DNA of 64,000 nt. Origin: Spirosoma sp. 48-14. Its GTDB lineage: Bacteria > Bacteroidota > Bacteroidia > Cytophagales > Spirosomataceae. A program made the position numbers and the translations under genes. The notes below the pieces were generated by a model. The model saw only the letters and a program-made list of their open reading frames with translations, was not told where the DNA came from and made no database searches. Below are positions 54,191 to 63,954 of the stretch, in pieces. Each line of letters opens with the position of its first letter. Positions within the stretch are counted from its first letter, which is position 1. The stretch spans positions 168,459-232,458 of the forward strand of contig NZ_MKUD01000006.1 in assembly GCF_001898575.1 (NCBI RefSeq), given 5' to 3'.

Positions 54191-54255
54191 AAGCCACAAG
54201 GTCGTAGGCTTTGGGACCACTGAATGCTTATGACGACTAACAACGAGCGATAATC

Positions 54256-55281
54256 ATGAATATAGGAGATAAAGTCCGGTTGCTCCGGGCAAAAGAACAG
54301 GGCGTTGTATCGCGGTTTTTACCAGGCGATATGATTGAGATCGAGATTGAAGATGGCTTTCGGATTCCGGTGATGCGTTCGGAACTGGTACTGGTTTCGC
54401 CCCTGGAGGCCGAACGTCTTCTGAAAGCGAATCCGTACGATCCTCAGAAAACCATAGCCCCTGCTGCACCCACCATTCTGGCCAACCAGGGGATTTATCT
54501 CGCATTCATTCCCGTCAACGATCGTGAGTATACACTGCACCTGATCAATAATACCGATTGGGAATTTCCGTACCTGATCGGCGAAGAGACGGCGGCTGCG
54601 GGGGGAGGGGTTCAGTTTCGGGGTTTGCAGAGCGGGGTTCTGAAACCTAAATCGCAGCAGAAAATGAATGATCTCTATGCCCACGCCCAGTTTGATGCCT
54701 GGCCAACTTTTGTGGTGCAGGGACTCTGGTTTCGGGTGGGAAAGACGTCGTTGCGCCAGCCATTTATGAAACGCTTTAAGGCAAGGGCGGCTACTCTTTT
54801 TAAAGAGAAAGTAAAGACACCTATTCTGAATCAACCCGGTTTCCTGACTCAACTGGATGCCGATACAGCTGAACCCGCACCGCCTGTAAGCGCAGCCAGT
54901 AACCGGCCTCCACAACTCAAAACGATTCGGCCCGACGAACTGAAAGCGGAGATGCTGAAGCCCAAAGCGGAGCAAACCAGCGTCTCGATTGAACGTCCTA
55001 CATCCGTCGTGGACTTACATGCCGAAGCGCTTCTCCCCAAAGGAACGGGCAATCGTACCCCCGCCGATTTGTTGAAGCTGCAACTGGAAACCTTCGACAA
55101 AGCGCTCGAAAACGCTATTGCCAGTGGCATGAGCGAGATTACGTTTATTCACGGTGTAGGAAGTGGTGCATTGCGAACCGAACTGCACAAGCGATTGGGC
55201 AAGCATCCGAACGTCCGATTTTTTGAAGACGCTCAAAAGCAGAAGTTTGGCTATGGAGCCACGAAGGTGACGATTAAATGA
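54256..55281 (+). CDS. DUF2027 and Smr-domain protein
   Basis: This 341-residue protein begins with a KOW/Tudor-like segment (NIGDKVRLLRAKEQGVVSRF) followed by the DUF2027 region. It ends with an Smr nuclease-like domain: VVDLHAEALL, then ITFIHGVGSGALRTELHKRLGKHP. Smr domains of this type bind or nick nucleic acids, in bacteria also at collided ribosomes. The exact role in this phylum is not known. A basic Pro-rich linker (about 200-255) joins the parts. A repeat follows its stop. Confidence 0.85.
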   Translation: MNIGDKVRLLRAKEQGVVSRFLPGDMIEIEIEDGFRIPVMRSELVLVSPLEAERLLKANPYDPQKTIAPAAPTILANQGIYLAFIPVNDREYTLHLINNTDWEFPYLIGEETAAAGGGVQFRGLQSGVLKPKSQQKMNDLYAHAQFDAWPTFVVQGLWFRVGKTSLRQPFMKRFKARAATLFKEKVKTPILNQPGFLTQLDADTAEPAPPVSAASNRPPQLKTIRPDELKAEMLKPKAEQTSVSIERPTSVVDLHAEALLPKGTGNRTPADLLKLQLETFDKALENAIASGMSEITFIHGVGSGALRTELHKRLGKHPNVRFFEDAQKQKFGYGATKVTIK

Positions 55282-55290
55282 ATAATGAAT

Positions 55291-55354
55291 AATGGGTAAT
55301 GAACAATGAATAATGATCGACGGCAGCCTCATTATTCATTGTTCATTACCCATT
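55291..55354. repeat. 26-bp perfect inverted repeat between convergent genes
   Basis: Arms 55291-55316 and 55329-55354 are exact complements with a 12-nt loop, made of AATGAATAATG-type words and followed by T bases. It lies 17 bases before the trpB2-like stop and 9 bases after the Smr gene stop, so it probably terminates both. Confidence 0.9.
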
Positions 55355-55371
55355 TTTTCATTCTCATAGAG

Positions 55372-56739
55372 TTAGCTAATAATCGGTGTATCCAGTTCGG
55401 CCAGCGATGCCTGAATTTCTTCGGACGTTACCTCATGTTCGACCAGTTTGCCCGTGAGGTATTGCTCGTAGGCGCTCATATCGAAATGGCCGTGACCGCA
55501 TAGGTTGAACAGGATAGTTTTGCTTTTGCCTTCTTCTTTTGCTTTTCGGGCTTCCTGCATCACCGTCGCAATGGCATGGGTTGCTTCTGGGGCCGGAATG
55601 ATGCCTTCGGCTCGGGCAAATTGAACCCCCGCTTCGAAGCATTCCAGTTGCTTGTATGCCTGGGCTTCGATCAGCCCGTCTTTTAATAACTGACTGACAA
55701 TGGCCCCAGCACCATGATACCGTAAACCACCGGCATGAATGGGAGCCGGAATAAAGTTATGCCCCAGCGTGTACATGGGAATCAGTGGCGTCATACCGAT
55801 GGTATCGCCCAGATCGTACCGGAACACACCTCGTGTCAGTTTGGGGCAGGAAGCTGGCTCGGCCGCAATACATCGAATCTGTTTGCCTTCGGTCAGGTTG
55901 TACCGGAGGAATGGGAACGAAATACCGGCAAAGTTTGATCCACCGCCAAACGGTGCCACCACAATATCCGGGAAGTCGCCCGCCATTTCGAGTTGTTTGA
56001 TGGCTTCCAGGCCAATGACCGTTTGATGCATCAATACGTGGTTCAGTACCGAGCCGAGCGCATACTTGGTCTGTTCGTCCTGCATAGCGAGTTCCACCGC
56101 TTCTGAAATGGCAATGCCCAGGCTACCCGGCGAATTGGGGTCCTGTGCCAGAATCTGACGTCCGGCGGCTGTCCGTTCCGATGGCGACGGATACACGGTA
56201 GCCCCCCAGGTATTCATCATGATTTTTCGGTATGGCTTACCATCGTAGCTGGCCCGGACCATGTATACCTCGCAGTCGATGCCAAATAACTGGCAGGCAA
56301 AGCTTAACGCACTACCCCATTGACCGGCACCGGTCTCGGTGGTGATCCGTTTAACCCCAGCCTGCTTATTGTAAAAGGCCTGTGGCACTGCCGTATTGGG
56401 CTTATGTGACCCTGCCGGACTGACACCTTCGTATTTGTAGTAAATCTTGGCGGGGGTGTCCAGCAGCTTTTCCAGACCATACGCGCGAAACAAAGGAGTG
56501 GGCCGCCAGATTTTATACACATCGCGGACCTCTTCGGGAATGGGTACCCAGGTATCAGTCGTCACTTCCTGCTTGATCAGCTCCATTGGAAACAGCGGAG
56601 CCAGCATGTCGGGTCCTATGGGTTCGTGCGTACCCGGATGAAGCGGTGGAAGTGGCTTATTGGGCATGTCGGCCACAATGTTGTACCAATTTTCGGGGAT
56701 GTCTGTTTCCGATAGACTGATTTTTTTGATCTGTGTCAT
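55372..56739 (-). CDS. trpB2: TrpB2-type tryptophan synthase beta-like enzyme
   Basis: This 455-residue PLP enzyme is the TrpB2 branch, which carries long N- and C-terminal extensions compared with TrpB1. The PLP lysine is in GSHKPNT, with ETGAGQWGSALSFA, the glycine-rich APFGGGSNFAGISFP and the late TILFNLCGHGHFD. It makes tryptophan from serine and indole without a TrpA partner nearby; its physiological role may be indole salvage. The ATG at 56739 is preferred over the TTG at 56745. Confidence 0.92.
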   Translation of the reverse strand: MTQIKKISLSETDIPENWYNIVADMPNKPLPPLHPGTHEPIGPDMLAPLFPMELIKQEVTTDTWVPIPEEVRDVYKIWRPTPLFRAYGLEKLLDTPAKIYYKYEGVSPAGSHKPNTAVPQAFYNKQAGVKRITTETGAGQWGSALSFACQLFGIDCEVYMVRASYDGKPYRKIMMNTWGATVYPSPSERTAAGRQILAQDPNSPGSLGIAISEAVELAMQDEQTKYALGSVLNHVLMHQTVIGLEAIKQLEMAGDFPDIVVAPFGGGSNFAGISFPFLRYNLTEGKQIRCIAAEPASCPKLTRGVFRYDLGDTIGMTPLIPMYTLGHNFIPAPIHAGGLRYHGAGAIVSQLLKDGLIEAQAYKQLECFEAGVQFARAEGIIPAPEATHAIATVMQEARKAKEEGKSKTILFNLCGHGHFDMSAYEQYLTGKLVEHEVTSEEIQASLAELDTPIIS

Positions 56740-56878
56740 AATCAATGAGGTGCTCTGACGAGCTGGGTGTTAGGTAAGAACAAATAGGCTAATGCGCAGA
56801 TTGGCTATCAATAAACGGAGAATAAACGATAAAAAGCAACCAATTCATGTAATTTAGCTCCTAAATCTGCCACTCGTT

Positions 56879-58297
56879 ATGCATGGTAAGTATGTGACTC
56901 GTCTGGTCATTATCGGACTATTGGTCAGTACCCTTAGTTGCCAGACTTCTCAAAAACGTCTTAATCCGAAAGCTCCTAAAGAAGCTTATAACACCACCGA
57001 AATGGAAGTCCGAAATGAACGATTTTTATCCACGGTTCATGTTCCTGTATCCATTGCCCTCAGCGATGTAGAACGGCAGGTCAATGCTCAGGTCAATGGA
57101 TTGATTTATGAGGACAATAGCCTGGATGATAACAACAACGACCAGTTCATGACTAAAGTCTGGAAACGGGGAACCATTATGGTGTCGGCACAGGACAGCC
57201 TGTTTCAGTTTACGGTCCCGTTGCGAATCTGGGCTAAAGCAGGCGTTTCTGTTCTGGGGTTCATGCAGTATAAAGAAACTGAGTTCGAAATTGACCTACG
57301 CTTCAAATCCAAATTTGATCTCGATCCCGACTGGTCGGTGCATACCCAGACTCAGGCCGATGGCTACGGCTGGGTTCGTAAGCCAACGGTGAGCGTAGTA
57401 GGAGTGAATATTCCTATTACCAACATTGTTGCCCGGCTTATCGATAAAAACCTGGGAACCATCTCCAAAACGCTCGATCAGCAGATTCGCCGAAATATTG
57501 ATCTGCGGGCTCCCGTTCTGAAAGCCTGGAACACCCTTCGCGAACCATACCTGATTTCCGAAAAGTACCGGACCTATTTGCAGGTGGTACCCAAGCGTGT
57601 GCTCATTACCCCGTTGCGGTTCGAAGGGCGGCTCATTCGGTCAACCATCGGTATTGAAGGGTACACATTAACCACTACAGGAGCAAAACCCGATGTACGT
57701 CCGGCCGTATCGTTGCCAAACCTGACGGTGGTATCGGAGGTGAAGGACGATTTTCAGATTGGCCTACTAAGTGAAGCCAGCTACCCTGAGGTAGCCCGGA
57801 TTGCCGCCGACGAATTTGTCGGAAAGTCGTTTTCGTTCAGCAATGACCGCTACCACATTACCATTACTGGTATGGATTTGTATGGGCAAAACGAACACCT
57901 CATCATCAAAGCAGGAATTAAAGGAACCTTGAACGGTGATATATACCTTCGGGGAAAGCCGTATTATGACCCAAAAGATCAGACGATTTCGCTGAGAGAT
58001 CTTCAGTACGACCTTGATACTAAAAACATACTGGCCCAGTCGGCAAGTTGGTTATTGAAAGGAACCTTTGCCCGAACGCTCGAAAAGCAATTGACTATTC
58101 CGGTTGGTTCACAATTGGCCGATATGCAGAAACTGCTGCAACGGCAGCTTACCAACAATCAGTTGGCTAAGGGCGTCGTGATGAATGGGCATATCGATGA
58201 AATTAAACCCGATCAGGTGTATCTGACGCCCACGGCGATGCTGGCGGTCGTTAATGCCAGAGGGCGAATCGATATTAAAGTAGATGGTTTGCAGTAG
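56879..58297 (+). CDS. DUF4403 lipoprotein
   Basis: This 472-residue lipoprotein has a lipobox at VSTLSCQ (Cys about residue 21) and matches the DUF4403 family through STVHVPVSIALSDVERQVN, WGTIMVSAQ-like KRGTIMVSAQDSLFQF, the LSEASYPEVARIAADEFVGK segment and the C-terminal DIKVDGLQ. These proteins are probably periplasmic-facing or outer-membrane lipoproteins; function unknown. Monocistronic, with a terminator at 58346. Confidence 0.87.
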   Translation: MHGKYVTRLVIIGLLVSTLSCQTSQKRLNPKAPKEAYNTTEMEVRNERFLSTVHVPVSIALSDVERQVNAQVNGLIYEDNSLDDNNNDQFMTKVWKRGTIMVSAQDSLFQFTVPLRIWAKAGVSVLGFMQYKETEFEIDLRFKSKFDLDPDWSVHTQTQADGYGWVRKPTVSVVGVNIPITNIVARLIDKNLGTISKTLDQQIRRNIDLRAPVLKAWNTLREPYLISEKYRTYLQVVPKRVLITPLRFEGRLIRSTIGIEGYTLTTTGAKPDVRPAVSLPNLTVVSEVKDDFQIGLLSEASYPEVARIAADEFVGKSFSFSNDRYHITITGMDLYGQNEHLIIKAGIKGTLNGDIYLRGKPYYDPKDQTISLRDLQYDLDTKNILAQSASWLLKGTFARTLEKQLTIPVGSQLADMQKLLQRQLTNNQLAKGVVMNGHIDEIKPDQVYLTPTAMLAVVNARGRIDIKVDGLQ

Positions 58298-58345
58298 TCG
58301 TTCATACGGCAAACGCTAGTCGTTCGATTCTGACACGAATAGGTT

Positions 58346-58387
58346 AAGAAGGCCTTCCCTGACTGGCGAAAAGGGAAGGCCTTTCTT
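58346..58387 (+). terminator. Intrinsic terminator after the DUF4403 gene
   Basis: Arms 58346-58360 and 58372-58387 pair with one bulge (AAGAAGGCCTTCCCT) and are followed by T bases. Confidence 0.85.
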
Positions 58388-58879
58388 TTTGTCAGAAAAT
58401 GATCGTATCGGGAAATTAGATTATCTATATATACTTAAGTAGTTAAAAACTGAAATTTTACTGGATAAGTATCTTTTATGTAAATATATAATACTAATAC
58501 TTTGACAGTGTATAATTTTATGTTTTGTATATGTGCTAATGGATAAAATTAAAAGTTAAATTATAATTAAAATTCAATTTATTATTTGGTTTGGTATATA
58601 GAATTAGTAATTGATAGGTAATAATACTCAATAATTCTGTGAATTTATCGCTGATATAACTAGGTAAAAAATATAATTTTTCCTTCAAAAAATTATCTAT
58701 AGGTGGTAATACTAGATTAAGTCAATATTCTGATTTATATGATTTAGATAATAAAAAGTTTAATAATATTTATTTTTAATCTAATTTTTATATTTATTAT
58801 GAGAAAAATAACAGAATTATATTTTGATCATTTTGTCTATTTATACATAAAAGTTTGTATAATTTTTTTAATACGAAAT

Positions 58880-58910
58880 TTTGAACTGAAAAATGCGGAA
58901 TATACTTTTG
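58880..58910 (+). promoter_or_regulatory. Promoter of the second susC-susD operon
   Basis: A -33 TTTG (58880-58883) is followed after exactly 19 bp by TACTTTTG (58903-58910), the same spacing as the ferredoxin promoter. The transcript should begin near 58917, about 36 nt before the ATG. Confidence 0.75.
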
Positions 58911-58952
58911 TAAAAGTGCTTCTTGCTTAACTGACACTAATCGTACTTGTTT

Positions 58953-61900
58953 ATGGGAAAAAAGTTACTGCTGAGCTTGCTTTTCGTTTGCTCAATTTGC
59001 GTCGTTACCTGGGCGCAGGATCGTAAAATCACGGGTAAAGTTACTCAGGCCGATGATGGCACTTCTTTACCAGGTGTATCGGTCGTTTTGAAAGGGACGA
59101 CCGTTGGAACAGTTACTGATAGTGATGGTGGTTATTCGCTATCGGTTCCCGCAAAAGGAACATTAACCTTCTCCTTCATCGGCATGATGACCAAAGAGGT
59201 AGAATTGGGAGCTTCATCGGTCGTAAATGTGAAATTGTCCAGCGACACCAAGCAACTTTCTGAAATCGTTGTAACAGGAACTGGCGTTGCCACTGATAAG
59301 CGGAAACTGGCTATATCCGTTGAATCGGTGTCGGCGAAAGATTTGCCACAGGCACCGTCTGCTTCGATCGATCAGGCGTTGATTGGTAAAATCGCGGGTG
59401 CCCAGATTACCAGCCGGAGCGGTACGCCTGGTGCTGATGTGAACATTCTGTTGCGGGGTATCAATACCATCAACCGGGGTACTTCACCGATGATTCTGAT
59501 CGACGGTATTCAAATGGGCGCTACCAGTCTGCAAACCATTGATCTGAACTCGATCGAACGTGTTGAGGTCGTACAGGGTGCGGCTGCAGCTACTATTTAT
59601 GGGGCGCAGGGGGCTAATGGCGTTATTCAACTGTTCACCAAAAAAGGCAAGAATGGGCAGTTGAACATCGATATTTCGTCCAGCATCGCCCAGAACACGT
59701 ATTTGAACGTGGGTGGTGTAAGTAAGGCGATGTACCATGCGTTTGCTACCGATGCCAACAACAACATCATCGGATCGTCGGGTAAGCCTATCACCTATGA
59801 TGCCGCGAACGGGATCTATAGCGAAAACGTGCAGTACAACTCGACCGACCCTACGGCAACCAACAGCAAGCCGTATAATGCGAATCTGCAATACCACGAC
59901 CACTTTGCGTATTTCTTCAAGCCTGCCAATACAGTCAATAATAGTATAGCCATTTCGGGTGGTAGCCAGAAAGCCGATTTTAGCCTGTCGGTATCGAACA
60001 GCCATCAGGAAAGTAACATCATCAACAACGGGTATTTCGATCGGAGTAACATAACGGCTAACATTGGTGCTCAGTTAGCCAAAGGCTTGACCCTGCGTTC
60101 GATCACGCAGTTGGCGTATACCAAAAACACGTTGAAAACCAGCGATCGGACCATTTTGTACGGGATGCTGAATGCATATCCACTTGCCGATTTTTCGCTG
60201 ACTACGACCGACGGTTCCATTCCGTTCAATATGAACCAGACCATCGGTATCAATGCATCGAACCCATCGTATCGGCAGGCTTATACCCGGAACAATGACA
60301 ACAAGGTCGACATCATCCAAAACATCAACCTGAACTTCAAGTTCCCCAAATTCGTGGAGTTGGACGCCAAGTATGGCCTCAATTTCCAGACGCAAAACCG
60401 CGACCTGGAATTTGCGAACCAGGCAAATAATGCAAACGTCAAATACTGGGTAACGCAGGGTTCACAAAACTTTATTTCGAACTACAATACGGCCAATACC
60501 GGCGATCTGACGAAATATACGAACAGCAAGATGTTCCAGAACTTCCTGGCTACAGCAACGGCTGTGTTCGACCTGAAAGAAGATTTTGGTTCCTCTATTC
60601 CGCTTAAGTCGATTACGCAGGCTCTGTTCGATTACCGGAACAGCACCGTGAAAGAATACACTAGTGCAGCCATTGGTTTGCCGGCTGCCTATGCACCGTA
60701 TAACGCAGCGAACACCACATCATGGCGCGTATACCGCGATTATCAGGAGCCATTCATTACCTATGGATATCTGATCAACCAGCGGTTTGAGTACGGTGAT
60801 TTCGCGGGTATTTCGGGCGGTTTCCGAAGCGATTACTCATCAGCGTTCGGTCAGGGTTCCAAGCCCTTTACGTTCCCGCGTGGCGATGCATTTGTACGGT
60901 TGTCAGCGCTGCCTTTCTGGCAGAACAGTGCAGTCAATGGCTTCCTGCCTGAGCTGAAACTTCGGGCTGCTTACGGTCAGGCCGGTATTCAGCCCAAACC
61001 ATTCGACCGCTACGTTACTATTACGCCAACCACGGTCGGTAATACAACGGCTTTCTACTACGCCAATGGGCAAAGTAACCCGGCGTTGGGCGTAGAGGTG
61101 TCGCAGGAAATCGAAGTCGGAACCGACATGGTATTCAGCTTATTTAAAGGATCGAGCTGGCTGAATGGTATTGCGCTGGCCGCTACCTACTGGGATCGGC
61201 AGACCAAAGACGCGATCTACTCCGTCGACGTAGCGCCTTCCGTCGGCCTGGGTACGCTGATCGATAACGCTTTCACATTAGGTTCGAACGGTATCCAGTT
61301 TTCGTTGAACTCAACGGTGTATAATGGCTCGGCCCTGAAATGGAACACGACCATTAACTTCGGTAAGCAAAGCTCGAAAATCATTTCGGTTCGGGGCGAT
61401 GCGCCAGTTGTTGTGACATCGAATGCCGGTAGCACCAACTATGTATTAAAGGCAGGTGAAAAAATCGGTCAGTTGTATGGCTATAAGCTGATTCACAGCG
61501 TCGATGCCAAAGACCCGAACGGTAACTTCTTTATCCCTCAAGCCGATCAGGAAGCCTACACGGTTGCCAGCAATGGAATCGTTGTGAACAAAGCCACCAA
61601 GCAGCCCTACTTTACAGCTGATAAGTACAGCTTTGGCGATCCGAACCCAAAATTCAACATGTCGTTTATCAACGACTTCAGCTACAAGAATTTCCTGACG
61701 TTCGGCTTCCAGTTCGACTGGGTAGCTGGTAACCACCTGTACAACCAGACCAAAGAATGGATGTATCGGGATGGTATCCACAGTGAGTACGCCAATCCGA
61801 TCACGATTGATGGCCAAACAGGTGCCTGGACGGCCTTCTACCGGGGGGTTTATGCACAACGTACAGCCAATGGCACAAAAGATTATTTCTACGAAGATGC

Positions 61901-62144
61901 TTCCTTCCTGCGTTTACGGAACATTCAGATCGGACTTGATTTTGCTAAGTTGTTTAAAATCCCAGCTACCAAAAAGCTCCAGCTCGTACTGGCCGGACGT
62001 AACCTGTGGACTCTGACCAAGTATACCGGCTTCGATCCTGAAATCAGCTCGGGTACGTCGAACTCGGCCTGGGACCGGGGTACAGACCATAGCACGATGC
62101 CAAACTTTAAGTCGTATCAGGCTACGCTGAACATTGGATTTTAA
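58953..62144 (+). CDS. SusC/RagA-family TonB-linked outer-membrane transporter (second)
   Basis: The 1063-residue product has a signal peptide (MGKKLLLSLLFVCSICVVTWAQ), the regulatory-like domain ITGKVTQADDGTSLPGVSVV, the plug with SEIVVTGTGVATDKRK, LLRGINTINRGTSPMILIDG and AATIYGAQGANGVIQLFTKKG, and a barrel ending in LNIGF. It is paired with a SusD gene 24 bp downstream. It imports a large substrate, probably an oligosaccharide or peptide. I chose the ATG at 58953 over the TTG at 58947. Confidence 0.93.
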   Translation: MGKKLLLSLLFVCSICVVTWAQDRKITGKVTQADDGTSLPGVSVVLKGTTVGTVTDSDGGYSLSVPAKGTLTFSFIGMMTKEVELGASSVVNVKLSSDTKQLSEIVVTGTGVATDKRKLAISVESVSAKDLPQAPSASIDQALIGKIAGAQITSRSGTPGADVNILLRGINTINRGTSPMILIDGIQMGATSLQTIDLNSIERVEVVQGAAAATIYGAQGANGVIQLFTKKGKNGQLNIDISSSIAQNTYLNVGGVSKAMYHAFATDANNNIIGSSGKPITYDAANGIYSENVQYNSTDPTATNSKPYNANLQYHDHFAYFFKPANTVNNSIAISGGSQKADFSLSVSNSHQESNIINNGYFDRSNITANIGAQLAKGLTLRSITQLAYTKNTLKTSDRTILYGMLNAYPLADFSLTTTDGSIPFNMNQTIGINASNPSYRQAYTRNNDNKVDIIQNINLNFKFPKFVELDAKYGLNFQTQNRDLEFANQANNANVKYWVTQGSQNFISNYNTANTGDLTKYTNSKMFQNFLATATAVFDLKEDFGSSIPLKSITQALFDYRNSTVKEYTSAAIGLPAAYAPYNAANTTSWRVYRDYQEPFITYGYLINQRFEYGDFAGISGGFRSDYSSAFGQGSKPFTFPRGDAFVRLSALPFWQNSAVNGFLPELKLRAAYGQAGIQPKPFDRYVTITPTTVGNTTAFYYANGQSNPALGVEVSQEIEVGTDMVFSLFKGSSWLNGIALAATYWDRQTKDAIYSVDVAPSVGLGTLIDNAFTLGSNGIQFSLNSTVYNGSALKWNTTINFGKQSSKIISVRGDAPVVVTSNAGSTNYVLKAGEKIGQLYGYKLIHSVDAKDPNGNFFIPQADQEAYTVASNGIVVNKATKQPYFTADKYSFGDPNPKFNMSFINDFSYKNFLTFGFQFDWVAGNHLYNQTKEWMYRDGIHSEYANPITIDGQTGAWTAFYRGVYAQRTANGTKDYFYEDASFLRLRNIQIGLDFAKLFKIPATKKLQLVLAGRNLWTLTKYTGFDPEISSGTSNSAWDRGTDHSTMPNFKSYQATLNIGF

Positions 62145-62168
62145 GTAACCCACTCAAAAACTTGAACT

Positions 62169-63815
62169 ATGAATAAGTTAAAAATATATGCACTGACGCT
62201 GGTTTTTTCGGGGTTCATGGCGTCTTGTAAAGAGCAGCTCCAGGTCGAAAACCCCAACCAGCCTTCCTCACCGGCTCTGAAAACGGAATCAGGTCTGGTC
62301 TCGTTCGGTGAAGGCTTTTACATCACTGGTTTCAAAGATGTGAAGTATTATGACGGGGTGCCGGGCTATTTCTGGTCGGGTGCTATCGGTAACCATGAAT
62401 TGATGGGCGACGTGATCGGAACGGATATTGCCAACGTGTTTATCAACCAGATTGGCTGCCCGAACCAGGTCACCCTCGACGATGGCACCGTACTGGTTAA
62501 CCCGAACTCGCCAAGCAAGCAGATTGATTTCATTCGGATTACCGCCAATGTCAATTCGACAGGCTTCCAGAACTCGACCTATTACGAGTGGGCCTACATG
62601 TATAACCTGAACAATGCTGCCAACACCTTGCTGGCGAACATCGACGGTGTCACATTTACGGGTGAAGCCGACACCAAAAAAGGTGTACTGAAAGCGTGGG
62701 CTTACTGGTGGAAAGGCTATGCCTACTCGCACATTGGTTCCATTTATTATGCTGGTATCATTAACGATAAGGCCAATGGCGAAGTGCTGAACGGCACGAA
62801 TGGTAACTACGTAACCAAAGAGGCAATCATTGCTGAGGCTAACAAAAACTTCGATGCGGCTGCTAAAATCCTGGGTGGTTTAACCGCCAGTGCCGACTAC
62901 ACGGCTACAATGCAGGGCCTGATTCCAAACTTCAACCGGGTAGGCAAAGGTGGTGTGCTGAGCCCAGCCATGTGGGTACGGAACATCAATACCATGAAAG
63001 CCCGGAATATTCTGGTAAATACGCGTGTAGCGGATATGACCGCAGCCCAGTGGGCCGACATCCTGACCTTAACCAACAGTGGGGTACAGGCTACCGATCT
63101 GGTTTTCACAGGCCGTTCGAACGCAACGGGTGATTTTCTGTCGCCAACCACCGGAACTGTTTCTGGTAAAACAACGGGTGCCAACAACACCTACAAAATT
63201 TCGGAACGCCTGATTCAGGATTTCAAAACGGGTGACCTTCGTTTGTCGAACAACTTCCAGCAACGAAGTTCGGCATACATTGGTGAAACCTCACGGGGCA
63301 ATGCATTCTTTACCCGCTGGAACCTGATCAACCGGGGAGCCGCTGGTTCGGAAGGAAGTGCATCGGTCATCACCTATTCAAATACCAATGCGGGTGGTTA
63401 TGAATTATACATGGCCAGTTCGTATGAAGAGAACCAGTTGATGAAAGCCGAAGCGTTGATGTATACGGGTAAAATCGAAGATGGCCTGGCGCTGATCGAC
63501 GAAGTGCGGAAAGCGCAGGGTGCTGGATTGGCGGCTGTAGCCGGTACCGGTTTGACCCTGGATGCGGCAAAAGAAGAACTTCGTCGTGAGCGCCGGGTGG
63601 GTCTTTTGTTCCGTGCTTTGTCGTTCTATGATGCACGTCGCTGGGGCTTACTGGAATCGGGCCGTAAAAATGCGGTTGCCCTTAGCCGGACGGGCGTTGT
63701 AAGCACAAAAGCAACCATTTCGTATGGCTATCTCGACTACTGGGATGTACCAGATAACGAAATCGCCTATAACCCACCCGCCAGTGGTAGTGCGGCAACA
63801 AAGAATCCGAAGTAA
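62169..63815 (+). CDS. SusD/RagB-family lipoprotein (second)
   Basis: This 548-residue lipoprotein has a signal with MASC at the cleavage site followed by KEQLQVENPNQPS, the acidic N-terminus common after the lipid anchor. TPR-like helices follow (LKAWAYWWKGYAYSHIGSIYYAG), and the C-terminal block EELRRERRVGLLFRALSFYDARRWG is the typical SusD signature. It binds substrate at the surface above the SusC barrel. The signature is more complete here than in the first SusD. A strong terminator closes the operon. Confidence 0.92.
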   Translation: MNKLKIYALTLVFSGFMASCKEQLQVENPNQPSSPALKTESGLVSFGEGFYITGFKDVKYYDGVPGYFWSGAIGNHELMGDVIGTDIANVFINQIGCPNQVTLDDGTVLVNPNSPSKQIDFIRITANVNSTGFQNSTYYEWAYMYNLNNAANTLLANIDGVTFTGEADTKKGVLKAWAYWWKGYAYSHIGSIYYAGIINDKANGEVLNGTNGNYVTKEAIIAEANKNFDAAAKILGGLTASADYTATMQGLIPNFNRVGKGGVLSPAMWVRNINTMKARNILVNTRVADMTAAQWADILTLTNSGVQATDLVFTGRSNATGDFLSPTTGTVSGKTTGANNTYKISERLIQDFKTGDLRLSNNFQQRSSAYIGETSRGNAFFTRWNLINRGAAGSEGSASVITYSNTNAGGYELYMASSYEENQLMKAEALMYTGKIEDGLALIDEVRKAQGAGLAAVAGTGLTLDAAKEELRRERRVGLLFRALSFYDARRWGLLESGRKNAVALSRTGVVSTKATISYGYLDYWDVPDNEIAYNPPASGSAATKNPK

Positions 63816-63837
63816 TATAACCTGAATTGATGAGTCG

Positions 63838-63880
63838 ACTCCCGGTTACATGTAGTTCGCTACAGGAACCGGGAGTTTTT
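63838..63880 (+). terminator. Intrinsic terminator of the second susC-susD operon
   Basis: Outer arms 63838-63847 and 63867-63876 (ACTCCCGGTT) and an inner stem around 63851-63864 form a two-stage hairpin that runs into TTTTT. Confidence 0.88.
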
Positions 63881-63941
63881 TGTTGGTCAGGATTATACGA
63901 TCGAATAGGGGAGTAAACCAAAAACAACGGCTAAAAAAACG

Positions 63942-63949
63942 TACCTTTG
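63942..63949 (+). promoter_or_regulatory. -7 box of the probable RNase P RNA gene
   Basis: TACCTTTG matches TAnnTTTG and lies just ahead of the probable rnpB transcript start; no TTTG at -33 is visible. Confidence 0.5.
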
Positions 63950-63954
63950 TAGCC

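Larger units (their letters stand above)
58298..58952. other. AT-rich 655-bp intergenic region before the second susC
   Basis: After the terminator at 58346-58387 about 500 bp are extremely AT-rich with no frame that I would call a gene. The only regulatory signal I can name is the promoter at 58880-58910. The region could hold upstream regulatory sites, or be decayed DNA. Confidence 0.6.
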
